NCBI RefSeq assembly: GCF_900099765.1
Contig: NZ_FNDX01000020.1
Coordinates: 35,777-99,776, forward strand
Reading direction: 5' to 3'
DNA: 64,000 nt
Source: Paenibacillus typhae
Lineage (GTDB): Bacteria; Bacillota; Bacilli; Paenibacillales; Paenibacillaceae
Position 1 is the stretch's first letter. Each line of letters begins with the position of its first letter. Made by a program: the position numbers and the translations under genes. This document shows positions 43,083 to 51,768 of the stretch, in pieces. Below the pieces are notes generated by a model. The model was not told the origin of the DNA, made no database searches, and saw nothing but the letters and a program-made list of their open reading frames with translations.

Positions 43083-43999
43083 ACGATGCCCTCTCCTCTC
43101 AGTAGTTTTGAAAGTCCGTTTACGGAAAAGAGAAGCACTACGCTGATCAGGCTCTTAAGCATGCTGATGGCAACCGAAACGGAGTAGCTTCCGCCTCCCA
43201 TGGCCAGGTTGTACACGTAGAGGTCCAGAACCTGAATACTCTCCTTGTTAAACGCATTCTGGAACACAAAATATTGCTCAAGGCCATTGTTAAGGAAGCT
43301 TGCGATCTGGAGCATAAGCAGCACGAAATAGGTTGGCAGCATGCTCGGCAGCACCACATGCCTGATCACCTGCATTCTCGTTGCTCCGTCTACATAGGCG
43401 GCTTCGTAGAGGGATTCATCAATCCCCATAATGGCGGCAATGTACAGGATGGCTGACCAGCCCAGTGTTTTCCAGGTGACCCAGACCCATTGGGTGATCC
43501 AGACATGCTCCGAGCTCTGCAGGAAGAGTATAGGCGAATCCGCAAGCCCGATCTGATGTAAAAAGCCGTTCACAATGCCTTCGCTCGAAAACATCGTAAA
43601 GGCTAAAGAGTAGACCAATACCCAGCTGATGAAGTTGGGAAGGGTGGTAACGGTCTGGATAAATTTCCGGAAGCGGACCGCCTTGATTTCAGTCAGGAAG
43701 ATGGCAAAGATCATGGGGAGCCAGGAGAACAGGATACCGAGTCCGCTTATACCGAACGTGTTCTTGACCACCTGCAGCAGCTGATCAATTTTGACTTGAT
43801 TTTCTACCAGCGAGTGAAACCATTTAAAGCCGACAAAAGGCGACTCGGACAAAGGAATGGGCGGCATATAGTCGAAAAAGGCATATACCCATCCGTACAG
43901 CGGATAATAGGCAAAAACGGCCAGTAAAATCATAAATGGCAGGATATAAAGAAATTTGCTTACTGATCTGCTTCCCGTACTATATTTGGGACCAGGCAT
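43079..43999 (-). CDS. Sugar ABC transporter permease (LplB type), fourth cassette
   Basis: A 306-residue permease from ATG 43999. A GTG three codons upstream is adjacent to the AAGGGGTGG site and too close to be used, so ATG at 5 bases spacing is chosen. Six spans, EAA loop YEAAYVDGATRMQVIRHVVLP. First gene of the fourth cassette, divergent from an AraC gene; a 13-of-14 cre match lies 56 bp upstream. Confidence 0.86.
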   Translation of the reverse strand: MPGPKYSTGSRSVSKFLYILPFMILLAVFAYYPLYGWVYAFFDYMPPIPLSESPFVGFKWFHSLVENQVKIDQLLQVVKNTFGISGLGILFSWLPMIFAIFLTEIKAVRFRKFIQTVTTLPNFISWVLVYSLAFTMFSSEGIVNGFLHQIGLADSPILFLQSSEHVWITQWVWVTWKTLGWSAILYIAAIMGIDESLYEAAYVDGATRMQVIRHVVLPSMLPTYFVLLMLQIASFLNNGLEQYFVFQNAFNKESIQVLDLYVYNLAMGGGSYSVSVAISMLKSLISVVLLFSVNGLSKLLRGEGIV

Positions 44000-44054
44000 C
44001 CAATCCACCCCTTATGTCTATTTTGCGCGTTCAACAAAACAGGCTTTACCTTTT

Positions 44055-44068
44055 TGTTAACGCTTACA
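44055..44068. promoter_or_regulatory. cre-like site between fourth cassette and AraC
   Basis: TGTTAACGCTTACA matches 13 of 14 positions of the cre consensus in the 253-bp gap between the divergent permease and AraC genes, closer to the permease. It suggests CcpA control of the fourth cassette. Motif match only. Confidence 0.55.
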
Positions 44069-44252
44069 CAACTATGGGTTTATGATAAAGGTTCATTTTC
44101 CTGCGGACAATGACCTATCCTCACTGGTTATTGATCTATTATTAGGTGTGGCCAGATTTGCTTCGTTAGCGGTTGTTTTTGCCGGGGGCGGAATCTATTA
44201 TATAGAATACCGAGAGGTTAAATAGCAGGCAGGAGCGGAGGGAGAGGGCCGG

Positions 44253-45038
44253 ATGAACCAGATTTATTACATTGAGACAGATGCAACGCATGAGAGCAAT
44301 TTCGTATTCGATATTCCCCAGGGCCATCCGTGCTGGCTGCTGGTTATTACCAAGACACCTGCCCAATTCTGGGTTAACGGGCACCTGAAGGAATACCCTG
44401 CACACTGTGCCGTTCTCTATGAGGCTCACCAGAAGATTTATTACCGGGCTTGCGGGGGGCAATACGTTAATGACTGGCTTCGTTTTTCTTCTGATGAGAC
44501 TTATATTTCAAAAGCGACACTGCCGTTTGGTGTCCCGTTTGCACTTGATGATCCGGAGTACTGCAGCAAGCTGTTTGAACTCTTGATCGTTGAACATAAC
44601 TTCAACAGGGATTATAAGGAATCATCTGTCGATTGCTTATTGCGCACGCTTTTTAATAAACTGCTGGAGTCTTATCATCATGAGGGGTTCCGGGCCCAAT
44701 ATTACAACCTGTTAAAGCTCCGCACCGCTATTCAGACGAATCCGGGGGAGCATTGGACGGTTTCAAAAATGGCCCAATCTCTGCAGCTCAGCGCGGGTTA
44801 TTTACAGAGTATATATAAAAAGACCTTTGGCATCTCATGTATAGAAGATGTTATTAACAGCAGAATCCGTCTGGCAAAAGAGTATCTGCTCCACAACACC
44901 CTTAGCATCGCTGAAGTCGCTTTCCATTGCGGGTATCATAATGTGGAGCATTTCTGCCGGCAGTTCAAGCAATTTACGGGATTAACCCCCGGAAAATTCC
45001 AAGTTACCAACCGGAATCTTCCGGCAGATTCAAATTAA
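44253..45038 (+). CDS. AraC-family transcriptional regulator
   Basis: A 261-residue regulator behind GGAGGGAGAGG. The N-terminal sensing domain (HESNFVFDIPQGHPCWLLVITKT) and YVNDWLRF match the design of the AraC protein at 19027-19824. The C-terminal region has two helix-turn-helix motifs (TVSKMAQSLQLSAGYLQSIY; LSIAEVAFHCGYHNVEHFCRQF) ending in LTPGKFQ. It is divergent from the fourth ABC cassette and probably activates it in response to the imported sugar. Confidence 0.83.
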   Translation: MNQIYYIETDATHESNFVFDIPQGHPCWLLVITKTPAQFWVNGHLKEYPAHCAVLYEAHQKIYYRACGGQYVNDWLRFSSDETYISKATLPFGVPFALDDPEYCSKLFELLIVEHNFNRDYKESSVDCLLRTLFNKLLESYHHEGFRAQYYNLLKLRTAIQTNPGEHWTVSKMAQSLQLSAGYLQSIYKKTFGISCIEDVINSRIRLAKEYLLHNTLSIAEVAFHCGYHNVEHFCRQFKQFTGLTPGKFQVTNRNLPADSN

Positions 45039-45066
45039 AAGGGGAGAGGGGGGAAAAGGGCATCCT

Positions 45067-46476
45067 TTAAGCCCTTCTCTTATCCGTTAAAAACAAGCCC
45101 GGAATCAATATAAACGCAAGCACAACGGCGGATACCAGGAACCCGGCATGGTAAGCCTTTAGCCCGTTAGCTACCGTTGGCTGCAGGCCTTGGATGACTG
45201 TGGCGACAACGGTGGCGGTGACGGCAGAGCCGAAGCTTGCGCCAAGATTTTCGATAATATTAATTCCTACACCGGCTTCCGGAAGCTGCCTGCTGCCCAG
45301 CCCTGTATAGGCCTCACTTGTTAATGGAAGGCTGATGCCCCCGATGCTGGCCCCGCGGAGAAACAAAACGATGGAAATCCAGATCATGCTTGTATGACCG
45401 GTAATGAAGATAAGCGGGATCGATCCGATCAGGGAGAGAGCCAGGCTGACGAGCACCACGTATTTGGCACCGATTTGATCGATCATTTTGCCAAGGTAAG
45501 GCCGGGTAATAAGCATCCCGACACCCTGCGGAATAAGTGCAATTGCTGTTTCAATCGCCGTGAAATGACGGAAGTTCTGAAAGAACAAGGGTAGGATCAG
45601 CATGGGGCCCATGATGCCAATGTTGGCGAGGAACAAGCCGATGCTGGAGGCCGTGAAGCTTGTGTGGGCAAATAAATTCAGCGGCAGGACCGTCTGATTT
45701 TTTCTAAGCCGGTTATATGCCAGATAGATAACAGCCAAAGCAAGGCCGATGCCGGTCCAAAGTATGGTTTTGCTGTTGTTGAAGGAGGCATGATCGGCTG
45801 CTTTTGTAATGCCGTAGATCAGGGCTGCACTCATAGAAGACAGGACAATGATCCCGAACAGATCGAGCTTACTTTCTTTGTTGAAGGGCTCGAAGTCAGG
45901 GATTTTTTTTATCATCAGGGGTACTGCAATCACAACAACGAACACGTTGATGAAGAAAATCCAGTGCCAGGATGCCCCTTGCACGATAAACCCGCCGATA
46001 ATCGGTCCCAGGATGGGCCCAAAGATCATCGGGGTGCTGACGATCGCCATGACCCGGCCGAGATTGTCCTGACCAGCGGTTTTGACCAGAAGGGTGAATA
46101 TCAGGGTGGTAATGACTCCGGCGCTAAAGCCCTGCAGCAGACGGAAGCAGATGAAGCTGGAGATGTCCCAGCTAATGCCGACCAGCGCAGAAATAATACC
46201 GAAGGCGATAACGGCCCCGGTAAATACTCTTTTACCGTTAAATTGATTCATCAGCCAGCCGGATACGGGGACTGCAACCGCGAGTGCCAGAACATAGCCA
46301 GTAATCGCCCATTGAATGATATGGAGGGTTGTATTGAAATCCCTGGTTAGCTGATCTATAGCGATGTTCACCATCGTGGAGTCAAGCATCGGGGCGATCG
46401 CTCCAAGGGCAATGGCCCAGGCTGCCATGAGGATTTCTTTGGGTAATGCTGTCGTCTGTACGTTCTCTTTTGCCAT
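45067..46476 (-). CDS. MFS multidrug efflux transporter (DHA2 type)
   Basis: A 469-residue membrane protein with 14 predicted spans, matching the EmrB/QacA drug:proton antiporter family. MLDSTMVNIAIDQLTRDF lies in span 1, GYVLALAVAVPVSGWLMNQFNGKRVF holds family motif A, and GPILGPIIGGFIV the antiporter motif. It is behind AAGGAG. A promoter and two MarR-like direct repeats lie just upstream, and the MarR gene is the next on the same strand, so export of a toxic compound with induction through MarR is likely. Substrate unknown. Confidence 0.88.
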   Translation of the reverse strand: MAKENVQTTALPKEILMAAWAIALGAIAPMLDSTMVNIAIDQLTRDFNTTLHIIQWAITGYVLALAVAVPVSGWLMNQFNGKRVFTGAVIAFGIISALVGISWDISSFICFRLLQGFSAGVITTLIFTLLVKTAGQDNLGRVMAIVSTPMIFGPILGPIIGGFIVQGASWHWIFFINVFVVVIAVPLMIKKIPDFEPFNKESKLDLFGIIVLSSMSAALIYGITKAADHASFNNSKTILWTGIGLALAVIYLAYNRLRKNQTVLPLNLFAHTSFTASSIGLFLANIGIMGPMLILPLFFQNFRHFTAIETAIALIPQGVGMLITRPYLGKMIDQIGAKYVVLVSLALSLIGSIPLIFITGHTSMIWISIVLFLRGASIGGISLPLTSEAYTGLGSRQLPEAGVGINIIENLGASFGSAVTATVVATVIQGLQPTVANGLKAYHAGFLVSAVVLAFILIPGLFLTDKRRA

Positions 46477-46498
46477 GTTAATCTCCTTAAAAGCAATT

Positions 46499-46551
46499 TA
46501 GTTTCCTTGTCAACAAAACAATAAACTGATATAGTTTCCTTGTCAACAAAA
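46499..46551 (-). promoter_or_regulatory. Promoter with two MarR-type direct repeats before the MFS gene
   Basis: Two identical 20-bp copies of TAGTTTCCTTGTCAACAAAA lie at 46499-46518 and 46532-46551, 33 bp apart. Each holds the near-palindrome TTGTCAACAA. On the minus strand the outer copy supplies TTGACA (46541-46546) and TATTGT (46518-46523) at a 17-bp spacer, so the sites cover both promoter elements. Binding by the adjacent MarR protein is inferred. Confidence 0.65.
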
Positions 46552-46563
46552 AACGGAGAATAA

Positions 46564-46599
46564 AAAACAGCCCGTTCTCTATCGAATTGGGCTGCTTTT
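46564..46599 (-). terminator. Terminator of the MarR gene
   Basis: On the minus strand GCAGCCC, a 15-base loop and GGGCTGTTTTTTA form a terminator just after the MarR stop codon, so MarR and MFS are separate transcripts. Confidence 0.75.
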
Positions 46600-46632
46600 A
46601 TAGAAATGAGCTGCTGTTGGTTTAGCTAGTTA

Positions 46633-47097
46633 TCACTCAAAGCTGTCTGACTTATTGATATCCAGACCTTGTTTCTTGATTTCCGCATCCAGATGCAGGC
46701 TGTACGTATTGATGAAGCTGAGCATACTGTCATATTGCTCCCCGGTTACCTGCTCAAATACGGCTTGATCCCGCTCGCGGAACTCGTTGTGCAGCTCCTC
46801 GTGAATATCAAATATGGTTCTGCCCTGCTCAGTCAGCCTGAAATAGACCTCCTTCTTGTTGTCCGGTTTCCGGTAGCTTTCGATAAGGCCTTTGTCGGTA
46901 AGCTTTTTGGTTAATTTGCTGATCGCACCCTTGGTCATATAGAGAGATTCGGCGAGCTTGGTCACATTGGACTCCGCATTTTTTTCGATATATTCAATGC
47001 AGTGAACCTCGGACGGCTTACAGCCTTTAAGATTCTCTTCCATCTTCAATTTATTAATCCAGGCCATCTTGTTAAATAAGTCCCGGAACTGCAGCAT
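46633..47097 (-). CDS. MarR-family transcriptional regulator
   Basis: A 154-residue winged-helix regulator. Residues about 35-105 hold the fold: ESNVTKLAESLYMTKGAISKLTKKLTDKGLIE as helix-turn-helix and RKPDNKKEVYFRLTEQG as wing. The C-terminal helix ends KQGLDINKSDSFE. It is immediately upstream of the efflux gene and most likely represses it, releasing the promoter when a toxic ligand binds. Confidence 0.83.
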   Translation of the reverse strand: MLQFRDLFNKMAWINKLKMEENLKGCKPSEVHCIEYIEKNAESNVTKLAESLYMTKGAISKLTKKLTDKGLIESYRKPDNKKEVYFRLTEQGRTIFDIHEELHNEFRERDQAVFEQVTGEQYDSMLSFINTYSLHLDAEIKKQGLDINKSDSFE

Positions 47098-47284
47098 GAC
47101 CTGATCCTGTTTATTAATGGCTATTCGCCCCCGTATGAGATCATTGAGATTTTAAAAGAAAACGCGTTTCATTAGTATAACTTGATTTTAGTTCATATAT
47201 TATCTTTTTACAAAAAATTGTCTGTTATGCTAGACTCAACAAGACATTGTTGCTTAACGATTTGTTCAGGAGGAACTTTACTAG

Positions 47285-47944
47285 ATGGCCCATATATTAG
47301 TAGTTGAAGATGAACAGCCGATCAGTGACCTGATTACAATGAACCTTAAACTGGTCGGACACACGTATGCCAAGGCTTATAACGGTCTGGAAGCGGCGGA
47401 CATGCTGGAGCAGGAGCGGGCGGATCTGATTCTGCTCGATGTGATGCTTCCGGGACTGGACGGGTTTGCAGTGATGCAGCGTATTGCCCATTTGCAGATC
47501 CCGGTAATTCTGATTACGGCCAAACATGCGCTGGCTGACCGGATCAAAGGGTTCGAGCTGGGCGCGGAGGATTATATCATCAAGCCGTTTGAAATGCTGG
47601 AGCTGCTGGCCCGCATTAATGTCGTGCTGCGCGGGAATGAACAGGCAGTGCCGGCGTTTGTCTGCGATGGGGTGGAGGTGCGGTTCGCGGAGCGGCAGGT
47701 CCGTGTGGACCAGCAGGCGGTCGATCTGACTGCCAGGGAATTTGAGCTGCTCGAAGTGCTGATCCGCAACCGTAATATTGCCCTTTCCAGGGAAAAGCTG
47801 CTGGAGCTGGCCTGGGGCTATGATTTTGCCGGCGATACCCGCACTGTAGATGTCCATATCCGTCAGCTGCGCAAAAAACTGGGCTGGGAAGAGCGGATCA
47901 AAACCGTATTCAAGCTGGGCTACCGCCTGGAGGTTCAGGTCTAG
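47285..47944 (+). CDS. OmpR-family response regulator
   Basis: A 219-residue response regulator behind AGGAGGAAC. The receiver domain (1-120) has acidic pocket E8-D9, phospho-acceptor Asp52 in ILLDVMLPG and Lys in YIIKPFE. The C-terminal winged helix (130-219) contains VDLTAREFELLEVL and the recognition region TRTVDVHIRQLRKKLG. It is translated with the next gene, its partner kinase, with one base between stop and start. Signal unknown. Confidence 0.9.
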   Translation: MAHILVVEDEQPISDLITMNLKLVGHTYAKAYNGLEAADMLEQERADLILLDVMLPGLDGFAVMQRIAHLQIPVILITAKHALADRIKGFELGAEDYIIKPFEMLELLARINVVLRGNEQAVPAFVCDGVEVRFAERQVRVDQQAVDLTAREFELLEVLIRNRNIALSREKLLELAWGYDFAGDTRTVDVHIRQLRKKLGWEERIKTVFKLGYRLEVQV

Positions 47945-47945
47945 C

Positions 47946-49346
47946 ATGCGGTTCTGGCATAAGATTCTGCTCGCCGTGCTTGCTCTCTTTATTATTGCCC
48001 TTGATGTAAGTGTCATTATGGTGATGAAAAAAAGCTGGCAGCTGAATATGGACAGCGAAACCAGACGGGCGGCGAGCGAGCAGACGTTAATCGCAAACAA
48101 TATATTTGAAAATCTCGATTCGATCCGCGCGCGGGGCAACACCCTTACACCTGTCCTGCTTGCCAGTGTAGCGCAGTCGTACGGGGATTATTACCGCAGC
48201 CAGGGAATCGGCCTTGAGCTGCGCGAGAACGGCAGATTGATTTATCCAAGCCCCGGCGGCGGGAAGGTTGACGGGCAAGAGGAGCAGACTGCCGAGCAGA
48301 CCATAAAATTGTCGATGCCGCTGCCTGCTCCGTATCAGGATCTGGAGCTGATCTATAGCCGCGACATCAGCGGGCTGTATGCCCAGCAGCAGGAGCTGAA
48401 CCGGTTCTTCGTGATGATCAACTGGATTGCCGGGCCGGTGCTGGCGCTGCTGCTCTATCTGCTGATCCGCAGTCTGACGAAGCCGCTGAAGCAGCTGTCA
48501 GAGAGCGCCCGCACGATCGCCGAAGGCGATTATCCGAACCGGGTGGAGCTGCACAGCAGGGATGAATTCGGGGAGCTCGCGGTTCACTTCAACCGGATGG
48601 CTGCTGCAGTGGAGCAGCGGATGACCGAGCTCTCCGATATGGCGGAGGAGAAGCAGCGGATGGTCGATAATCTGGCCCATGAGCTGCGCACGCCGCTGAC
48701 CAGCATGCAGGGCTTTGCGGAGTTTCTTACCTCGGCCAACATCGGCCAGGAAGAGCAGATTCAGGCCGGCCGTTACATCTGGAGCGAAACGGTCCGGCTG
48801 AAGAATCTGGCCTTTAAGCTGCTGGATTTGTCTGTTCTCCGGCACCAGCCTCTGTTACTTTCCGAGGTAGAGGTGGCTGATCTGTTTGAGACGGTGAGTC
48901 AGACAGAGGAGCATAAGTTACAAGAGCGCGGCATTCCGCTGGAGATAGACAGCTCCATTCCTGCCGTGCGGGGGGACGCCGATCTGCTGGCATCCTTTCT
49001 GGTGAACCTGATCGAGAATGCGGTTCACGCCTCCCAGCCGGGCAGTCCAATACGACTGCTGGCTTATGAGCAGAAGGGAGAAGCTGTGCTGGAGGTGCGC
49101 GACAGCGGCAGCGGAATGACGGCGGAGCAGAGCCAACGCGCCTTCGAGCCATTCTACCGGGCAGACCCCGCGCGTTCGCGCCTGTATGGCAACGCCGGTC
49201 TCGGCTTGTCCTTATGCCGGCAGATTGCCGAAGCGCATCAGGCCCGGGTCGAGCTGGAATCTGTGCCTGGACAAGGGACAGTCATCCGGCTTATTTTACA
49301 ACTTCCTAACAACTCGGCCTCCTACTCTATAACATCCCGGGATTAA
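47946..49346 (+). CDS. Sensor histidine kinase (HAMP, HisKA, HATPase)
   Basis: A 466-residue membrane kinase. ATG 47946 is chosen, one base after the regulator's stop; a longer open frame overlaps the regulator and is a shadow. Spans at about 7-25 and 155-175 flank a short extracellular domain of about 130 residues. HAMP (about 175-228) leads to HisKA with phospho-acceptor His245 in NLAHELRTPLTSMQGF and an HATPase domain (LIENAVHASQPG, DSGSGM, GNAGLGLSLCRQIA). It partners with the preceding regulator, in the envelope- or resistance-sensing style; the PepSY-like protein downstream may be a target or accessory. Confidence 0.89.
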   Translation: MRFWHKILLAVLALFIIALDVSVIMVMKKSWQLNMDSETRRAASEQTLIANNIFENLDSIRARGNTLTPVLLASVAQSYGDYYRSQGIGLELRENGRLIYPSPGGGKVDGQEEQTAEQTIKLSMPLPAPYQDLELIYSRDISGLYAQQQELNRFFVMINWIAGPVLALLLYLLIRSLTKPLKQLSESARTIAEGDYPNRVELHSRDEFGELAVHFNRMAAAVEQRMTELSDMAEEKQRMVDNLAHELRTPLTSMQGFAEFLTSANIGQEEQIQAGRYIWSETVRLKNLAFKLLDLSVLRHQPLLLSEVEVADLFETVSQTEEHKLQERGIPLEIDSSIPAVRGDADLLASFLVNLIENAVHASQPGSPIRLLAYEQKGEAVLEVRDSGSGMTAEQSQRAFEPFYRADPARSRLYGNAGLGLSLCRQIAEAHQARVELESVPGQGTVIRLILQLPNNSASYSITSRD

Positions 49347-49392
49347 GCTAAAGACAGATTTAACAACTCAGATCCCGATGGAGGTAATGAAA

Positions 49393-50469
49393 TTGAACAA
49401 AAAGAAATGGTATGCCGGAGCTGTTGTTTTATTCTCAGGGGGCGTGCTCACGCTAAGTGCCTTTGTCGTCCCGGGCATTGTAAATTCTCGGGTCATTGCA
49501 GGGAACGGTCCGGCCGTTCAGGCCAAGGCTCAGCCGGCTGCGGGCGGCAGCGCCATTCCTGTATTAAAGTTTGAGGCTCCGGCCCCGGTATCTACGGTAA
49601 CAGCCGATCTGCTAAAAGATATGAGCGAAGCGCAGATTAAGCAGATTTATGATTACATCAATAAGCCCGGACTTGAACCCGGTATCTCGGGCAGGGAAAT
49701 AACCGAAGCAGAAATAAACCGCAGACTGGTGCTGGAAGATCAATATGTGTATGAAGGGCTTCGCCCGGAGCAGCCGCTGCCGCTTAAGGCCGGACAGGCG
49801 GAGGTGTATGTGGATATAGAGACGCACACGTACACTTACCCGGAGCGGACAATGACCGACGAAGAGCTGCTGCAGCTGATCGACTGGTCCTACCGGCTGA
49901 ATTATATCGCCGCCCGGCACAATGTAACTGTCCCGCCCCTGGCACAGGACATCAGCGAGGCTGAGGCGAAGCGGCTGGCTGCAGAAAGTGTCAACAAGCT
50001 GTTCGATGCAGATGTTTCCAAGCTGAAGACAAAGGCCCTTCTGGCTGAGCTTGGAGCGGACAAGCAGCCGGCCTGGACCGTTCATTCTGCTCCATACAAA
50101 GCCGCTACCCTGCGCGGGCAGGAGAAAGAATTTCAGGAGTACCATGTGATTATCGACGCCAAGACCGGCGATATGCTGGATACAACGGTCATCAATGGGG
50201 CGCTGAAAAGAACACCCATTGATGACGCAGCTGCCAACCGTATAGCGAAGGATGCCAGCTGGATTCACAAGGCTACCCAGATTGTGATGAACAAGCAGGG
50301 AGAGAAGCGCACCATCGTCAAGGCCAGCCTGACCGGTACAGAGAATAATAACAAGCGCGGGATGGTCGCCGTGAAGCTGCTGCTGGAAGACGGAAGCAGC
50401 TATACGGCAGAGCTCCGATATCCGAATCAGGCCTTGCGCTGCCTGATTTATGAGCCGGCGGGGAAGTGA
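49393..50469 (+). CDS. Exported PepSY-like protein of unknown function
   Basis: A 358-residue protein. GGAGG (49381-49385) fits TTG 49393 at 7 bases, while the ATGs at 49378 and 49387 have no usable site, so TTG is chosen. Residues 1-30 (NKKKWYAGAVVLFSGGVLTLSAFVVPG) form a signal or anchor segment. An Ala/Pro-rich linker follows, then a region with alternating alpha/beta blocks; VIIDAKTGDMLDTTV near 250-265 matches the end of PepSY-like domains. It follows the OmpR-type two-component pair by about 45 bp and may be regulated with it. No catalytic motif is seen. Confidence 0.55.
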   Translation: MNKKKWYAGAVVLFSGGVLTLSAFVVPGIVNSRVIAGNGPAVQAKAQPAAGGSAIPVLKFEAPAPVSTVTADLLKDMSEAQIKQIYDYINKPGLEPGISGREITEAEINRRLVLEDQYVYEGLRPEQPLPLKAGQAEVYVDIETHTYTYPERTMTDEELLQLIDWSYRLNYIAARHNVTVPPLAQDISEAEAKRLAAESVNKLFDADVSKLKTKALLAELGADKQPAWTVHSAPYKAATLRGQEKEFQEYHVIIDAKTGDMLDTTVINGALKRTPIDDAAANRIAKDASWIHKATQIVMNKQGEKRTIVKASLTGTENNNKRGMVAVKLLLEDGSSYTAELRYPNQALRCLIYEPAGK

Positions 50470-50553
50470 GCAGGCACTCATTGCCGCGGTTATAGCAGGT
50501 ATGAGGGCAGATGCTGCTGCGGCCATCTCAAGTATAAGGTGAGGAGACATTCT

Positions 50554-50734
50554 GTTGCACTTTGTACAACGGATCATGATTAAATCGGTCTGAAGATAGA
50601 ATCTGCTGTATTTTGTACAGCAGATTTTTTGATTTTTGGAGCATTCGCTCTATTTTCCGGAAATCAATTGTACAAAATGCAATAGAATGACTTTTCCGGC
50701 ATCCAAAGGATGAATCTATTGTACAAAGTACAAC
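50554..50734. repeat. Array B: four GTTGTAC-n3-GTACAAC dyads at 51/62/51 bp
   Basis: Four 17-bp dyads at 50554-50570, 50605-50621, 50667-50683 and 50718-50734 follow GTTGyACTTTGTACAAC. Starts are 51, 62 and 51 bp apart. The first two have a TTT centre and the last two AAA, so pairs face opposite ways and the 62-bp step is the inversion point. Linkers also match in inverted order (TAGAATC before unit 2; GATTCAT reading back from unit 4). The array fills the gap between the PepSY-like gene and the SDR gene; the rest of that 423-bp gap holds no gene. Confidence 0.88.
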
Positions 50735-50883
50735 CACCCATCATACAACCAAATCAAAAGCATGTTCATTTTAGATGAGTATGATCTGTCATTATGCCAT
50801 AAACAACGGCCATTAGATTATATCTGCCTCCGCTTCAATCCTCTACAATGGAATGGATGAAGCTCGATAAGGGGGAGAAGCTG

Positions 50884-51624
50884 ATGCCACAATGGGCATT
50901 CGTTACAGGAGCAGACCGGGGAGTCGGGCTCAGCCTGGTTAAGGGACTGCTGGGACAAGGCTATTATGTATTTGCCGGACAATATGCAGGGGCCGGAAAC
51001 GCCGGAGCCGGGAGTGAATTGGAGCAGCTGGAGGAGGGAAGTGAGGGACGTATGAAGCGTGTTCCGCTTGATATCAGCGCTGCGGACAGTGTCAGCAGAG
51101 CGCTGGAAGCCGTGGCTGCGGTCACTGACCGGCTGGATATTCTGATCAATAACGGGGCTATATTGGGTGACATGCAGGCGACGATTGAGGACGAGCTGGA
51201 TTTTGAGGAGATGGATCAGGTGTTCCGCGTGAATGCGCTGGGGGCGCTGAGAATGTCGAACGGGCTGATTCAGCCGCTTTTGCGAAGTGAACATAAGCTC
51301 ATCGTCAATATCTCTTCCGAGGCAGGCAGCATCGGCAGCTGCTGGCGGAACGCCTGGTATGCCTATTGCATGTCCAAGGCGGCGCTCAATATGCAGTCCC
51401 ATCTGATTCACAACCAGATTGCACCCAAGGGCGGCAAGGTGATGGTCATTCATCCCGGCCATGTTCAGACTTATATGCAGGGCAAGCTGGATACAGGGGG
51501 CAAGCTGACACCGGACGAGTCCGCCGGAAGTATCTTGAAGCTTGTGGAGCAGCGGCTTGATCCCGGCTATGCCGGGGAAGGGCTGTCTCTGATTGATTAC
51601 GCCGGGGAGACGCTGCCCTGGTAG
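50884..51624 (+). CDS. Short-chain dehydrogenase/reductase
   Basis: A 246-residue NAD(P)-dependent SDR. ATG 50884 is preferred over an in-frame ATG at 50848 because GGGGGAG lies 9 bases before it and the protein then opens directly with the Rossmann strand PQWAFVTGADRGVG. Cofactor motif TGADRGVG (8-15), NNGA, catalytic Ser in ISSEAGS and the YAYCMSK pair Tyr-X3-Lys are present. It probably reduces a carbonyl compound; the substrate is unknown. It has its own terminator and lies beside a MarR/NmrA pair. Confidence 0.87.
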   Translation: MPQWAFVTGADRGVGLSLVKGLLGQGYYVFAGQYAGAGNAGAGSELEQLEEGSEGRMKRVPLDISAADSVSRALEAVAAVTDRLDILINNGAILGDMQATIEDELDFEEMDQVFRVNALGALRMSNGLIQPLLRSEHKLIVNISSEAGSIGSCWRNAWYAYCMSKAALNMQSHLIHNQIAPKGGKVMVIHPGHVQTYMQGKLDTGGKLTPDESAGSILKLVEQRLDPGYAGEGLSLIDYAGETLPW

Positions 51625-51651
51625 AAGCATAGGCTGAATTATAGAAACGGC

Positions 51652-51697
51652 AACCTCTCTTGTGCCCGGGAATTTTCCGGTGCCGGAGAGGTTTTTT
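51652..51697 (+). terminator. Terminator of the SDR gene
   Basis: AACCTCTC and GAGAGGTT pair across a 26-base loop with an inner GC stem and are followed by six T. Confidence 0.8.
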
Positions 51698-51735
51698 ATA
51701 TCAAATTGACAGCAGGGAGCTGCTATGTGAGAATG

Positions 51736-51754
51736 TAGTTAACCAGACTAACTA
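51736..51754 (+). promoter_or_regulatory. Probable MarR operator
   Basis: TAGTTA, seven bases and TAACTA form a perfect 6-bp dyad between TTGACA (51706-51711) and the GTG start of the MarR gene. A weak GAGAAT at 51729-51734 is 17 bp from the TTGACA. The position fits autoregulation. Confidence 0.6.
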
Positions 51755-51768
51755 AATGAGGTGGGCAT

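Noticed and set aside
47850..47945. Upstream extension of the HAMP kinase
   Set aside because: It lies wholly inside the response regulator in another frame; ATG 47946 follows the regulator stop by one base.
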